Below, piece by piece: positions 18,563-26,930 of a stretch of DNA of 64,000 nt. This DNA is from DATJHM01 sp963777355 (lineage in GTDB: Bacteria; Chloroflexota; Ktedonobacteria; Ktedonobacterales; Ktedonobacteraceae), in the NCBI GenBank assembly GCA_963777355.1, contig CAVZQK010000044.1, positions 115,262 through 179,261 of the forward strand, in the 5' to 3' direction. The translations under genes and the position numbers were made by a program. A model generated the notes under the pieces. It was given only the letters and a program-made list of their open reading frames with translations. It had not been told where the DNA came from and ran no database searches. Position 1 is the stretch's first letter, and every line of letters starts with the position of its first letter.

Positions 18563-18853
18563 GTGGCAAATATTCGTCCTATTGGTGACCGTGTGGTTGT
18601 GAAACCTGCGGCAAAAGAAGAGGTAACGAAGAGCGGTATCCTTATTCCTGACACTGCTAAGGAAAAGCCTCAGGAGGGCACTGTTATCGCAATTGGCAAT
18701 GGCCGCTTGCTGGATAATGGTGATCGTGCGGCTATTGACGTTCGCGAGGGTGATCGCGTGCTCTTCGCTAAGTATGGCGGTACCGAGTTTAAACTGGACG
18801 GCGAAGAGTATCTGGTCCTGAAAGAGAACGATATTCTGGCAATTGTTGGGTAA
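18563..18853 (+). CDS. groES: Co-chaperonin GroES
   Basis: A 96-residue lid of the GroEL chamber. The GTG start at 18563 follows AAAAAGGAG. Typical blocks: IRPIGDRVVVKPA, the mobile loop around KEEVTKSGILIPDTAKEKP, EGTVIAIG, and the end LVLKENDILAIVG. It lies directly before groEL with a 111-bp gap. Confidence 0.97.
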   Translation: MANIRPIGDRVVVKPAAKEEVTKSGILIPDTAKEKPQEGTVIAIGNGRLLDNGDRAAIDVREGDRVLFAKYGGTEFKLDGEEYLVLKENDILAIVG

Positions 18854-18964
18854 TTTTCCTCGCCGCCCGGTTGCATAAGTGATGCACATTTATACGCATG
18901 GCGCGTGAAAACCAGGCGGTATTTGAGCGAAAAGAAGATCAGTGTTATTAGGAGAAATTTCAAA

Positions 18965-20590
18965 GTGGCAAAACAACTTATATTTGATGAAGAAGCCCGT
19001 CGTTCCTTGAAAAAGGGTATCGATATTCTTGCCGGCGCTGTAAAGACGACGCTTGGTCCAAAGGGCCGTAACGTTGCTCTGGATAAGAAGTTTGGCGCTC
19101 CTAGCGTGACCCATGATGGTGTGACTGTGGCGAAAGAGATTCAGCTTGAGAATCCCTTTGAGAATATGGGCGCACAGCTTCTTAAAGAGGCCGCAACCAA
19201 GACCAATGATGTCGCCGGTGACGGGACTACGACTGCAACTGTTCTGGCTCAGGCTATTGTGAACGAGGGCCTGAAGAATCTGGCCGCAGGCGCGAATCCT
19301 ATGCAGTTGAAGCATGGCATCGATAAAGGTACTGAGGCCATCGTTGCTTACCTTCGCCAGGCCGCAATTCCGGTTGAAGGCAAGAAAGAGATTGCTCAGA
19401 TCGCCTCTATCTCTGCTGCTGATGAACAGATCGGTAATCTGATTGCTGAAGTTATGGATCGCGTGGGCAAAGATGGTGTCATCACCGTTGAGGAATCGCG
19501 TGGTATTAACTTCGAGACCGATTATGTCGAAGGTATGCAGATTGACAAGGGCTACATCTCTCCTTACTTCGTCACGAATTCCGAGAAGATGGAAGCCTCT
19601 ATCGAGAATCCTTACATTCTCATCACGGATAAGAAGATCAGTGCCGTTCAGGATATTCTGCCTTTGATTGAGAAGATTGTTCAGCAAGGCCGCCGCGATG
19701 TCGTCCTTATTGCTGAAGATGTCGATGGTGAGGCTCTGGCCGTCCTGGTTGTGAATAAGCTGCGTGGTATCCTGAATGTCCTGGCCGTCAAGGCTCCTGG
19801 CTTCGGTGATCGCCGCAAAGAGATGTTGCGCGATATCGCTGTACTGACCGGTGGTCAGGTAATCAGCGAAGAGATGGGCCGCCGCCTGGATAGCGCTACT
19901 CTGGAAGATCTTGGCTCTGCCCGCGTGGTTACTTCTCATAAGGATGATACAACTATCATCGAAGGTTTCGGCCAGCAGGCTGAAATTCAGGCCCGTGTTC
20001 GCCAGATTAAGGCCCAGATTGATGATACTACCAGCGATTATGATCGTGAGAAGCTCCAGGAGCGTCTGGCCAAATTGTCCGGTGGTGTCGCTGTAATCAA
20101 GGTCGGCGCAGGCACTGAGGTTGAGCTGAAGTATCGCCAGACCCGCGTAGAAGATGCTCTCTCCGCAACACGTGCCGGTGTTGAAGAGGGTATCGTTCCC
20201 GGTGGCGGTGTTGCTCTTATTAACGCTGTTGAGGCGTTGGATAGCCTGCATCTTACCGGTGATGCCGCAACAGGCGTCTTCATTCTGCGCCGCGCTCTTG
20301 AAGAGCCTCTGCGTCAGCTTGCTGTGAATGGTGGCCGTGATGGCTCCGTTGTGGTCGAAGGTGTTCGCCGTGCTCAGAAGGAGCAGGGGAACAAGAGCAT
20401 TGGCTACAACGTTGTGACCGATCAGTATGTTGATATGGTTGAGGCTGGTATCATCGATCCTGCTAAGGTGACCCGTTCTGCTCTCCAGAATGCCACCAGC
20501 ATTGCGGCGATGATCCTGACTACTGAGGCGCTGATTACTGATCTTCCTGAGAAGGAAAAGGCTGCCCCTGCTGGCGGCCCTGAGTACTAA
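18965..20590 (+). CDS. groEL: Chaperonin GroEL
   Basis: A 541-residue, intact ATP-dependent folding chamber subunit. The GTG at 18965 follows AGGAG. Conserved parts: TLGPKGRNVALDKKFG, VAGDGTTTATVLAQAIV, the ATP-site VVEESRGINF-type region, and VEEGIVPGGGVALINA. The C-terminal GGM tail is replaced by AAPAGGPEY. The gene carries no frame break, unlike many neighbours. Confidence 0.98.
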   Translation: MAKQLIFDEEARRSLKKGIDILAGAVKTTLGPKGRNVALDKKFGAPSVTHDGVTVAKEIQLENPFENMGAQLLKEAATKTNDVAGDGTTTATVLAQAIVNEGLKNLAAGANPMQLKHGIDKGTEAIVAYLRQAAIPVEGKKEIAQIASISAADEQIGNLIAEVMDRVGKDGVITVEESRGINFETDYVEGMQIDKGYISPYFVTNSEKMEASIENPYILITDKKISAVQDILPLIEKIVQQGRRDVVLIAEDVDGEALAVLVVNKLRGILNVLAVKAPGFGDRRKEMLRDIAVLTGGQVISEEMGRRLDSATLEDLGSARVVTSHKDDTTIIEGFGQQAEIQARVRQIKAQIDDTTSDYDREKLQERLAKLSGGVAVIKVGAGTEVELKYRQTRVEDALSATRAGVEEGIVPGGGVALINAVEALDSLHLTGDAATGVFILRRALEEPLRQLAVNGGRDGSVVVEGVRRAQKEQGNKSIGYNVVTDQYVDMVEAGIIDPAKVTRSALQNATSIAAMILTTEALITDLPEKEKAAPAGGPEY

Positions 20591-20621
20591 ATCGTATCGA
20601 GGAAGCATCTACTCGATCTTT

Positions 20622-20657
20622 CAACCCCTCATGCCTGGCGTGAGGGGTTGTTTTTTT
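20622..20657 (+). terminator. Rho-independent terminator after groEL
   Basis: CAACCCCTCA at 20622-20631 pairs perfectly with TGAGGGGTTG at 20641-20650 and is followed by seven T. Confidence 0.92.
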
Positions 20658-20713
20658 CTCTGGAGGTGCTGGACTCTTGGAGTAGCTGCGCTTTTTTCCT
20701 ATGATTGTTGCTC

Positions 20714-21631
20714 TTATTTCCCTTGCCAGGTAACGTTGAAACTGCTATCTGAATTATTCGGCGTCGAAGGCGAGGCGGTAGCATTTTCTGCAATCATCTG
20801 ATATTGCGACAATTGTCCATAACTCCCAATCGATGCATTATCGGCCTGGCAAGTTATGTTCACCTGATCAAAATTAGCTAAGTTGGTAATACTCCGTTGC
20901 GTACCCCCTACTACCAGCGTCGGGGCCTCAGTAATGCATTCTGCTACCGTTGCACTTATGGTACTTCCTGGTCTATTCACTGAGAAGGACCAGTTCTGCT
21001 GGCTATCTTGCAGAGTGAGATAAAATTGCCCGCCCGTGTAGGAGACGCCTGCTGAGATCGTATCCCCTGGCTGGATGGTGTGCGGAATGGTCTGGGCAAG
21101 GGCCGGAAATAATTCCCAGTCTGCTTCATAGCGCACTTGCCCACCCTGGCATATCCCCAACGTGGCAATCTGGGCAATGGTATTCTGCTGCGATTGACCA
21201 GTCAAACCAACCCAGAAGGCCGCCTCTGATGTCTCATGCGTTGCACACTGAATCGATGGCATGATCCAACTCCCTGTGATATTTGTGAAGTTGCTTCCAT
21301 CTGTCTCTTGTGCTGCATATCCAGCATAGTTGCTGCTGATCTGCTGCGTGATGTAACTCACCTGGCCGTATTGGGGCCTATCGGGATTCATCAGAAATTG
21401 CTTACTGGCGGCTACGCTTTTAAAACCTATAGCTGTTTTATTGTCTTGCTTTACGTTTAGATTATACAGATGTTGCATGGTAGGTACAAGAGAAGTTCCA
21501 ATTGTAGCATGCATCTGGGGAAAGAGAAAATGGGACAGAGATTGCCTATTGCTGCACTGTAGAGAAAAGGCCAGGAATACTAACAAGATTGATAATGCAC
21601 TTAAGTGATAAGATACAGTATTACGACCCAT
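20714..21631 (-). CDS. Secreted G1-family (eqolisin-like) peptidase
   Basis: About 305 residues from the ATG at 21631, selected for the GGGGAGG eight bases upstream. A hydrophobic segment (LSILLVFLAFSLQC) serves as signal sequence, possibly a lipobox ending in Cys. The mature part matches the glutamic peptidase family: SSNYAGYAA, GSWIMPSIQC, AAFWVGLTG, and RYEADWELFP carrying the likely catalytic Glu. G1 enzymes are acid endopeptidases acting outside the cell. Catalysis at acid pH is family knowledge, not shown here. Confidence 0.78.
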   Translation of the reverse strand: MGRNTVSYHLSALSILLVFLAFSLQCSNRQSLSHFLFPQMHATIGTSLVPTMQHLYNLNVKQDNKTAIGFKSVAASKQFLMNPDRPQYGQVSYITQQISSNYAGYAAQETDGSNFTNITGSWIMPSIQCATHETSEAAFWVGLTGQSQQNTIAQIATLGICQGGQVRYEADWELFPALAQTIPHTIQPGDTISAGVSYTGGQFYLTLQDSQQNWSFSVNRPGSTISATVAECITEAPTLVVGGTQRSITNLANFDQVNITCQADNASIGSYGQLSQYQMIAENATASPSTPNNSDSSFNVTWQGK

Positions 21632-22002
21632 GCGTGTGCCCTCCCCTTCTTCGTTGGACGGAATAGCTGTTTCTTTTTTAGAGAAGCTACCTCTCTGCTG
21701 CATAAGAATGTTCTCGTGTAAATTTTGATAGATCTTTCCGAATGAGAAATATGCCAGAAAACATCTGTAATTTGTCTATTCTATTTCATCCTAACTCTTT
21801 CGCGGAAGAAACGTCAATATTCTCTTTTATCTATAGCACTTCTATACTGGCAGAAAAGGATATATATGAGAATTTATGGCGCAGGGGATATCTGGGAGAG
21901 GCCGTATTTTGTGAGAGTGAGTTGCTTTAAATGACATGCTAAGGTGACATGTGCACACGAATAAAAGCAGCCCCTAAGGGGTGAGAGGGAAAATTTCCCT
22001 CT
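21632..22002. other. Intergenic region between the peptidase and zinc-ribbon genes
   Basis: Contains the upstream region of the peptidase gene and the terminator described separately. A 62-codon plus-strand frame at 21742-21930 has no ribosome site and no recognisable product. Nothing else is visible. Confidence 0.4.
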
Positions 22003-22003
22003 C
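21958..22003 (-). terminator. Tandem terminator hairpins after the zinc-ribbon/TM gene
   Basis: On the minus strand GAGAGGGAAA pairs with TTTCCCTCTC (21983-22003), directly after the stop codon. A second hairpin (ACCCCTTAGGGGCT, about 21969-21982) is followed by GCTTTTATT. Confidence 0.75.
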
Positions 22004-22953
22004 TATTTAAGGAATTGAATGGATTGGATCATTGGTTGGATATATTTACTCATGGCTTCTGTGTAATAAACTTCAGGAATCCAGAAGAGCACGGTGTAGT
22101 ACGATTTTCCGTGTTGGGTGGAAATGACCGTCAGATGATAGATATCTCCGTTGCTGACCTGGAATGTCGCCTCCTGCTGTGTCCATTTTGCTCCGCTAAT
22201 GGTTGGCTGCGTATTTGCGCTCTGGACCATTTGTAAATTGCTGACTCCTTGATTTGTGGCCAGCGATTGAATCTGGTCTGTATTGACCTCATCGGCGCTC
22301 TGGATCTGGCTGGAAACAGAGTCTGCTAGATGAATGACGTAAAAGATCATATTCAATGGTTCATGCGGATGAAGATCCAGCGCAGTATTTGAGGTGCTTT
22401 TATGGATCTGGTCCGGGTCCCAGTTGTTTGGATATTGCAGCAGGACATTGAGATCGCTGTCACTGATTTTCTTACTTGAGCTTGGCGTTGGTAACTGATT
22501 TGTGGTTGTTGTGGCCTGAGGCGCGGCTTGCTGTTGTGGCTGTGGGGTCGCGGTAGCAATGGGGATCGTGGTTTTGTTGCTCGCGGCGCTTGCTGCCGTG
22601 TTGCCAAGTTGACCTCGTGCGAAAAGTGTTCCTACTGTAAGCCCTACTCCTAAAAGTGGCACAAGGAGTACTAGCGCTACCATTCCAAGCAAATTGGCAG
22701 CAGAGCGTTTAGGCTTAGGATCGGTCTTCGATTCGGATGTACCAGATGCAGAAGCTGTTGTACTTGTGCCCGTTGTAGATGACAGGCTGGGAACACTTGT
22801 CGGCCACGGCGGCGTTCCAGCAGGCAGATAGGAGAATGTATCTGCCTGATAGGAGGCTGGAGCACTTTGAGAGGTGCTTTGCAGACTTTGTCCGCATTGG
22901 AGGCAGTAGGTGGCTGAAGCCGGAAGCTCAGCGGAGCAGCGTGAACACTTCAT
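22003..22953 (-). CDS. Zinc-ribbon protein with one membrane helix and external domain
   Basis: A 316-residue protein: N-terminal zinc ribbon (CSRCSAELPASATYCLQC, residues 3-20), a Ser/Pro/Thr linker, one membrane helix (about 86-112, LLGMVALVLLVPLLGVGL), a second low-complexity linker rich in Gln/Thr/Pro, and a C-terminal domain of about 135 residues that contains LLQYPNNWDPDQI and ends FLK. The C-terminal domain resembles PsbP-like or lipoprotein-type folds, but this is a weak resemblance. The arrangement suggests an inside metal-binding head and an outside sensor. The start of the gene is 13 bp after the preceding small gene. Confidence 0.65.
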   Translation of the reverse strand: MKCSRCSAELPASATYCLQCGQSLQSTSQSAPASYQADTFSYLPAGTPPWPTSVPSLSSTTGTSTTASASGTSESKTDPKPKRSAANLLGMVALVLLVPLLGVGLTVGTLFARGQLGNTAASAASNKTTIPIATATPQPQQQAAPQATTTTNQLPTPSSSKKISDSDLNVLLQYPNNWDPDQIHKSTSNTALDLHPHEPLNMIFYVIHLADSVSSQIQSADEVNTDQIQSLATNQGVSNLQMVQSANTQPTISGAKWTQQEATFQVSNGDIYHLTVISTQHGKSYYTVLFWIPEVYYTEAMSKYIQPMIQSIQFLK

Positions 22954-22966
22954 AAGTCACTCCCCG

Positions 22967-23224
22967 TTATTTTGCAGTCTGGATTAAACGACAGTCAAAG
23001 CGTACAACGCCACTACGCCGGTCGGTAATTGCTCGTATCACTTCAAGTGTAACTGCTTCACCAATAGCGTTAGGGATGTCCTCAAAATCTAAAATACGAC
23101 ATTCAAAGTGACGTTCCGAATTATTTACATCAGCAAGAATACAACGAACATAAGAGTGTTCCTCTCCCTGAAAGCTTGCCTTCAAACCTGGTTCTTTTTC
23201 TAGAAGGATGCCCTCTCTCGTCAT
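22967..23224 (-). CDS. Small hypothetical protein
   Basis: From the ATG at 23224 an 85-residue beta-rich protein (YVRCILADVNNSERHFECRIL, then VRFDCRLIQTAK). A longer form from a TTG at 23278 is possible. No family is recognised. It lies 13 bp upstream of the zinc-ribbon/TM gene in the same direction, so both may be co-transcribed. Confidence 0.55.
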   Translation of the reverse strand: MTREGILLEKEPGLKASFQGEEHSYVRCILADVNNSERHFECRILDFEDIPNAIGEAVTLEVIRAITDRRSGVVRFDCRLIQTAK

Positions 23225-23359
23225 TTTTGGTTCCGCTGTCCTTATTCTAATACGATATAAGCGTAAATTTTGGTACAAATATAGAGTATAATGGAACTAT
23301 AGAGAAGTGTGTCTAAAATGTCAACCTCTATAAGGATTTTAGCGAAAAGATGTCAATGA

Positions 23360-23641
23360 CCTCCCCACAGAGTGGGGAGGCTTGTGAGGGGTTCGCCCCG
23401 TGCAAGCCGGATTGACCAGACTCAGTTCTTGAGAACCGCAAGTCGAGCAAGCGTGCGTCTTGTCGTTCGAGGAGAGAACTACGATAGCAGGAAGCGGTCA
23501 AGCTCCCACCTGGAAATGCTGCCTCAGTTTCCAGCACTGGAAGGTCTCTTTTAACCGTGGTGAGGTCAGCCACCGTGAAGAGGCCATGTCCCGCCTGCTC
23601 ATCTTTGTCGAGGGGAACGTTTCACTCCGAAAGGAAGACTT
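23360..23641 (+). ncRNA. Probable omega RNA of the IscB system
   Basis: The 280 bases in front of iscB have no convincing gene but strong structure: CCTCCCC/GGGGAGG (23360-23380), then CTTG...GGGGTTCGCCCC...CAAG (23381-23406), and further GC-rich segments including CACTGG/CCAGTG-like pairs up to about 23640. This is the position and character of omega RNA scaffolds known upstream of IscB genes. The guide would be the roughly 16-20 bases just outside the left end (ending near 23359). A TATAAT at 23287-23292 points toward it. Confidence 0.65.
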
Positions 23642-24942
23642 ATGGAGCAATCCATCATCTACGTGCAAAATAGCGAAGGGCAGCCTCTCATGCCCACCAG
23701 GCGGCAGAAGAAAGTGTGGTATTGGCTGCGCACGCGTCAGGCTCGTCTCATCAGTCGTGAACCTTTCACCATTCGCCTCCGCTTTCAGACCCCCTCCTAC
23801 ACCCAGGCGGTCAGCGTGGGAGTGGATACCGGCTCAAAAGGAGTGGGGATCGCCGCCATCACTAACGCTGCAGTCGTCGTGCAAGCCGAGGTGCATCTGC
23901 GTGATGATATCAGCGAGAAGATGACACAGCGACGGCACTATCGGCACACGCGTCGAAGTCGCAAGACGCGCTATCGTGTGCCGCGCTGGGCCAATCGTCG
24001 CCGCAAAGCCGGGTGGTTACCACCTTCTTTACGCGCGAAAGCAGACGCCACGGTCAAGGCGGTGCGGTTTGTCGCCTCGCTGGTGCCGGTGAAGCAGGTC
24101 AACGTGGAAATTGGCAGTTTCGATACCCAGAAGATGCAGCACCCGGAGATTATGGGCGTGTCCTATCAACAGGGGGAGTTGCAGGGGTATCTGCTGCGTG
24201 AATATGTGCTGGCGAAGTGGCAGCGGCGGTGTGCCTACTGTCAGGCGACAGCCATCCCCCTGCAACTAGAACATATCCTTCCCAAAGCCAGAGGCGGGAG
24301 TGATCGCATTTCCAATCTCACCCTGGCGTGTGAACCCTGTAATCGCAAAAAAGGAACCCAAACCGCCGCTGAGTTTGGCTTCCCCGCGATCCAGGCACAG
24401 GCGCGCGTGCCGCTCAAAGATGCAGCCCATGTCTCCTCGATCAAGACTGCGGTTGTGGAAACCTCCGAGAGCAGTTTGGGGAGGAGCAGGTACGCATCAG
24501 GTTTGGATACCAGACCAAGTATCAACGTCTCCAGGTCCTCGATCTGCCCAAGTCGCACACCAACGATGCAGTAGCCATTGCTTGCGAAATCGGTGAAAGG
24601 GTGAAGCCATCGGCGAACGTTTTTCAGATCCGTTGTCTGCCACGAGGGCAGTATCAGCGCTTCAATGGGCGACACAGTGAGCACAAGTGTTGGTCTCCGC
24701 GCAAAGTGCATGGCTTCAAGCTCTACGAACTGGTCAAGGCGAAAGGGAAGAGCGGCTACATCGCAGGACGACGAGAGAAGGGAGCCTTTGTGCTCAAAGA
24801 CGTCAGGAGTGGGAAGAAACTGCTGGAGGTGGTTCCAGGCAAAGTAGAACGAAGAGCGCGTCCCACACACGGCTGGATGATCACGCAGCAGCCCGGTCTC
24901 GAAGAACGCAGAAAGGAGGGCGGCGCTTCCTCCCCCTGTTGA
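23642..24942 (+). CDS. iscB: IscB RNA-guided nuclease (one frameshift near 24470)
   Basis: About 434 residues once the frame is restored. An N-terminal PLMP segment (GQPLMPT, 13-19) is diagnostic of IscB rather than TnpB. RuvC-I GVDTGSKGVGIA has Asp 62. The arginine-rich bridge helix is at about 97-122. RuvC-II is near VNVEIGSFD, with Glu 156. The HNH domain has CxxC (197-200), LEHILPKARGGSD with His 211 and a second CxxC (230-233). One base change near 24470 joins to FGEEQVRIRFGYQTKYQRLQ and RuvC-III LPKSHTNDAVAIACEI. All catalytic residues are present, so the nuclease would be active if the break is an artefact. Confidence 0.85.
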
Positions 24943-25030
24943 AACTGGGGGTACCCGCGCCGCCATTATCATGGATTTGCCAGAAAAAGGTATTTACAAA
25001 TGTTGATTGCTTTTTATACAGCACAATTTA

Positions 25031-26033
25031 TCATCGTTGGGTGGTGATATCAGGATTGAGAAGATTTGCCGGTTGCTTCCCTTGAATATGAGCACTGATA
25101 TTTTCAGCCGCCATAAGTGCCATTTGAGTACGAGTCTGGAGTGATGCGCTTCCAATATGTGGCACCAGGACAACTTGCTCCATATGGAGAAGATCCTGTT
25201 CAATCTCTGGTTCATGTTCAAAGACATCTAATCCTGCACCTGCAATCTGCCCAGCCTGTAGTGCGTGAACAAGGGCTTTTTCATCGACGATTGCGCCGCG
25301 TGCTGTATTGATAAGGATTGCTGTGGGTTTCATCAATGATAATGCCTCTGCATCAAGTAAATGATGGCTCTCACTGCTATAAGGGATATGCAGACTCACA
25401 AAATCGGCACGTTGTAACAATTCAGTAAGGTCGGTATAGGTCAGATGATATGCTTGTTCTTCTTCAGGCGACAGACGATGACGATTATAATAGAGCACCT
25501 GCATAGCAAAACCTTGCGCTCGTCTGGCCATGCGTTTGCCGATACGCCCGGCACCGATAATACCTAATGTACTATGATGTACTTCAGCTCCACAAAAAAG
25601 TAATGGTCCCCAGCCAGTGAACTTCCCCGCTCGTAAATATCGCTCGGCCTCTCCAATGTCGACGCGCTGTTGCCAATAAAAGCCCGAATGCCAGGTCGGC
25701 TGTCGTATCATCAAGCACTCCAGGGGTATTGGTGACGGCAATACCCAGACGACTGGCCACAGGTAGATCAATATTGTTGAAGCCAACAGCCATGGTCGCG
25801 ATCAGTTTCAGCCGAGGCGTTGCCGAAGCACAAGCTTCTAGCAATTGTGCATCAATAGTATCAGTGAGCAAACAGAAAAGATAGTCATGGCCTGGCGCAC
25901 GCCGCCGCAGTTCCTCGTATGACCATATCTGTCCTTCCTGACGATTAGCGTCAAGTCTGCCCACTTTTTCCAGGAGTGAATAGGCGGGCTCAGGCACTTT
26001 TTGGGTTATAAGAATATATGGATGTTGATCCAT
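25031..26033 (-). CDS. D-isomer-specific 2-hydroxyacid dehydrogenase (frameshift near 25665)
   Basis: About 334 residues. The N-terminal half ends in NTPGVLDDTTADLAFGLLLA, then one base change near 25665 leads to RVDIGEAERYLRAGKF-like sequence and the NAD-binding LGIIGAGRIGKRMARRA. The catalytic Arg lies in INTARGAIVDE, the Glu in DVFEHEPEIE and the His in VPHIGSAS. It is closest in pattern to glyoxylate/hydroxypyruvate reductases, but the substrate cannot be fixed from sequence. It lies downstream of the GT2 gene by 31 bp. Confidence 0.87.
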
Positions 26034-26064
26034 AGATGCCTCCTGACCTGTTTCTCCAAAAAAG

Positions 26065-26829
26065 CTAACGCTGAACCTGGGTGGTGTTTGCGTGGGTTAT
26101 GCTACTGGCTGCTTCCTCTGGCTCTGTAATCGCTGGCGAGAACTTTGAGAAGCGACGGCGCAACAACATTGCTAGTGCTGGCCAGCCATCTTTCCAGGGC
26201 GAGAGCTTCTTTTCCTGGCGAGGTGCATAATCGATAGGTACCTCGAAGATCTTGTATCCAGCTTGCAATAGGCAAGAGGTAATTTCTGGCTCGATCTCAA
26301 ACCGCTTGCCTTCCATCGGCAATGCACGTGCGATGGATGCTGGCATCAGCTTGTAGCAGGTCTCCATATCGTGGATGCGGCTTCCATAGAGGATATTGGT
26401 GGCATAGGTCAGGAAGCGATTGCCCCAGCGTGTGGTAAACTTTTGTGGCCCCAGATCACGATAACCGTAGACTGCCACTTTTTTATGTCCGGCGGCGCGT
26501 GCCTCTTCATACTTACGTATCAACCGAGGAAGATCCTGCGGATCATACTCCATATCGGCATCCTGTACCGTCACCATGTCTCCTGTGACCAGACCAAACC
26601 CGGTACGTAGACCCGCGCCTTTACCTTGATTCTGCTCATGACGAATGTATCGATACGTATTGAATGGCTCTTTCTGGCGCAGCCCCTGGAGAATCTCCCA
26701 GGTGCGGTCTGTTGATGCATCATCTACAATAATAACTTCTAAATCAAGTGGTACTTTGGCGAGCAATGCCAGGACAGTTGCGACTGTCTTTTCTTCATTG
26801 TACACTGGAACAATGACGGAAATACGCAT
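26065..26829 (-). CDS. Family 2 glycosyltransferase (dolichol-phosphate mannosyltransferase-like)
   Basis: A 254-residue cytoplasmic enzyme without membrane helices. GT-A blocks: ISVIVPVYNEEKTVATVL, VIIVDDASTDRTWEIL, NQGKGAGLRTGF, VTVQDADMEYDP with the DxD metal site, and ETCYKLMPASI with FEIEPEITS. These are typical of polyprenyl-phosphate sugar transferases such as DPM1-like enzymes. Sugar and lipid are not determinable. It may supply lipid-linked sugar for surface glycosylation. Confidence 0.85.
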   Translation of the reverse strand: MRISVIVPVYNEEKTVATVLALLAKVPLDLEVIIVDDASTDRTWEILQGLRQKEPFNTYRYIRHEQNQGKGAGLRTGFGLVTGDMVTVQDADMEYDPQDLPRLIRKYEEARAAGHKKVAVYGYRDLGPQKFTTRWGNRFLTYATNILYGSRIHDMETCYKLMPASIARALPMEGKRFEIEPEITSCLLQAGYKIFEVPIDYAPRQEKKLSPWKDGWPALAMLLRRRFSKFSPAITEPEEAASSITHANTTQVQR

Positions 26830-26930
26830 AAAATAAGACCTCGATTCTCTTGAGAGAAAGATTTTAAGAAAGATTTCTTCAGTTCATCATACTAAACGAA
26901 CGAGTGACCGTGAAGTATAGCAACAGGAAA

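Larger units (their letters stand above)
23355..24966 (+). mobile_element. IscB-carrying IS605-like element (no TnpA)
   Basis: Bounded by subterminal hairpins rather than inverted terminal repeats, as in the IS200/IS605 superfamily. The left hairpin is CCTCCCC/GGGGAGG at 23360-23380. The right one is at 24918-24964, with GGCGGCGC pairing to GCGCCGCC around an inner CCCCC/GGGGG pair. Exact ends are uncertain by about 10 bases. It holds a probable omega RNA and iscB but no Y1 transposase, so mobilisation would need TnpA in trans. It is inserted between two minus-strand genes without visibly breaking either. Confidence 0.75.

Noticed and set aside
18890..20608. 572-codon minus-strand open frame opposite groEL
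   Set aside because: A long antisense frame produced by the codon bias of groEL. The plus strand clearly encodes GroEL.
21742..21930. 62-codon plus-strand open frame
   Set aside because: Between two minus-strand genes, no ribosome site and no similarity.
24241..24972. 243-codon minus-strand open frame in the IS element
   Set aside because: Antisense to iscB, whose motifs are unmistakable.
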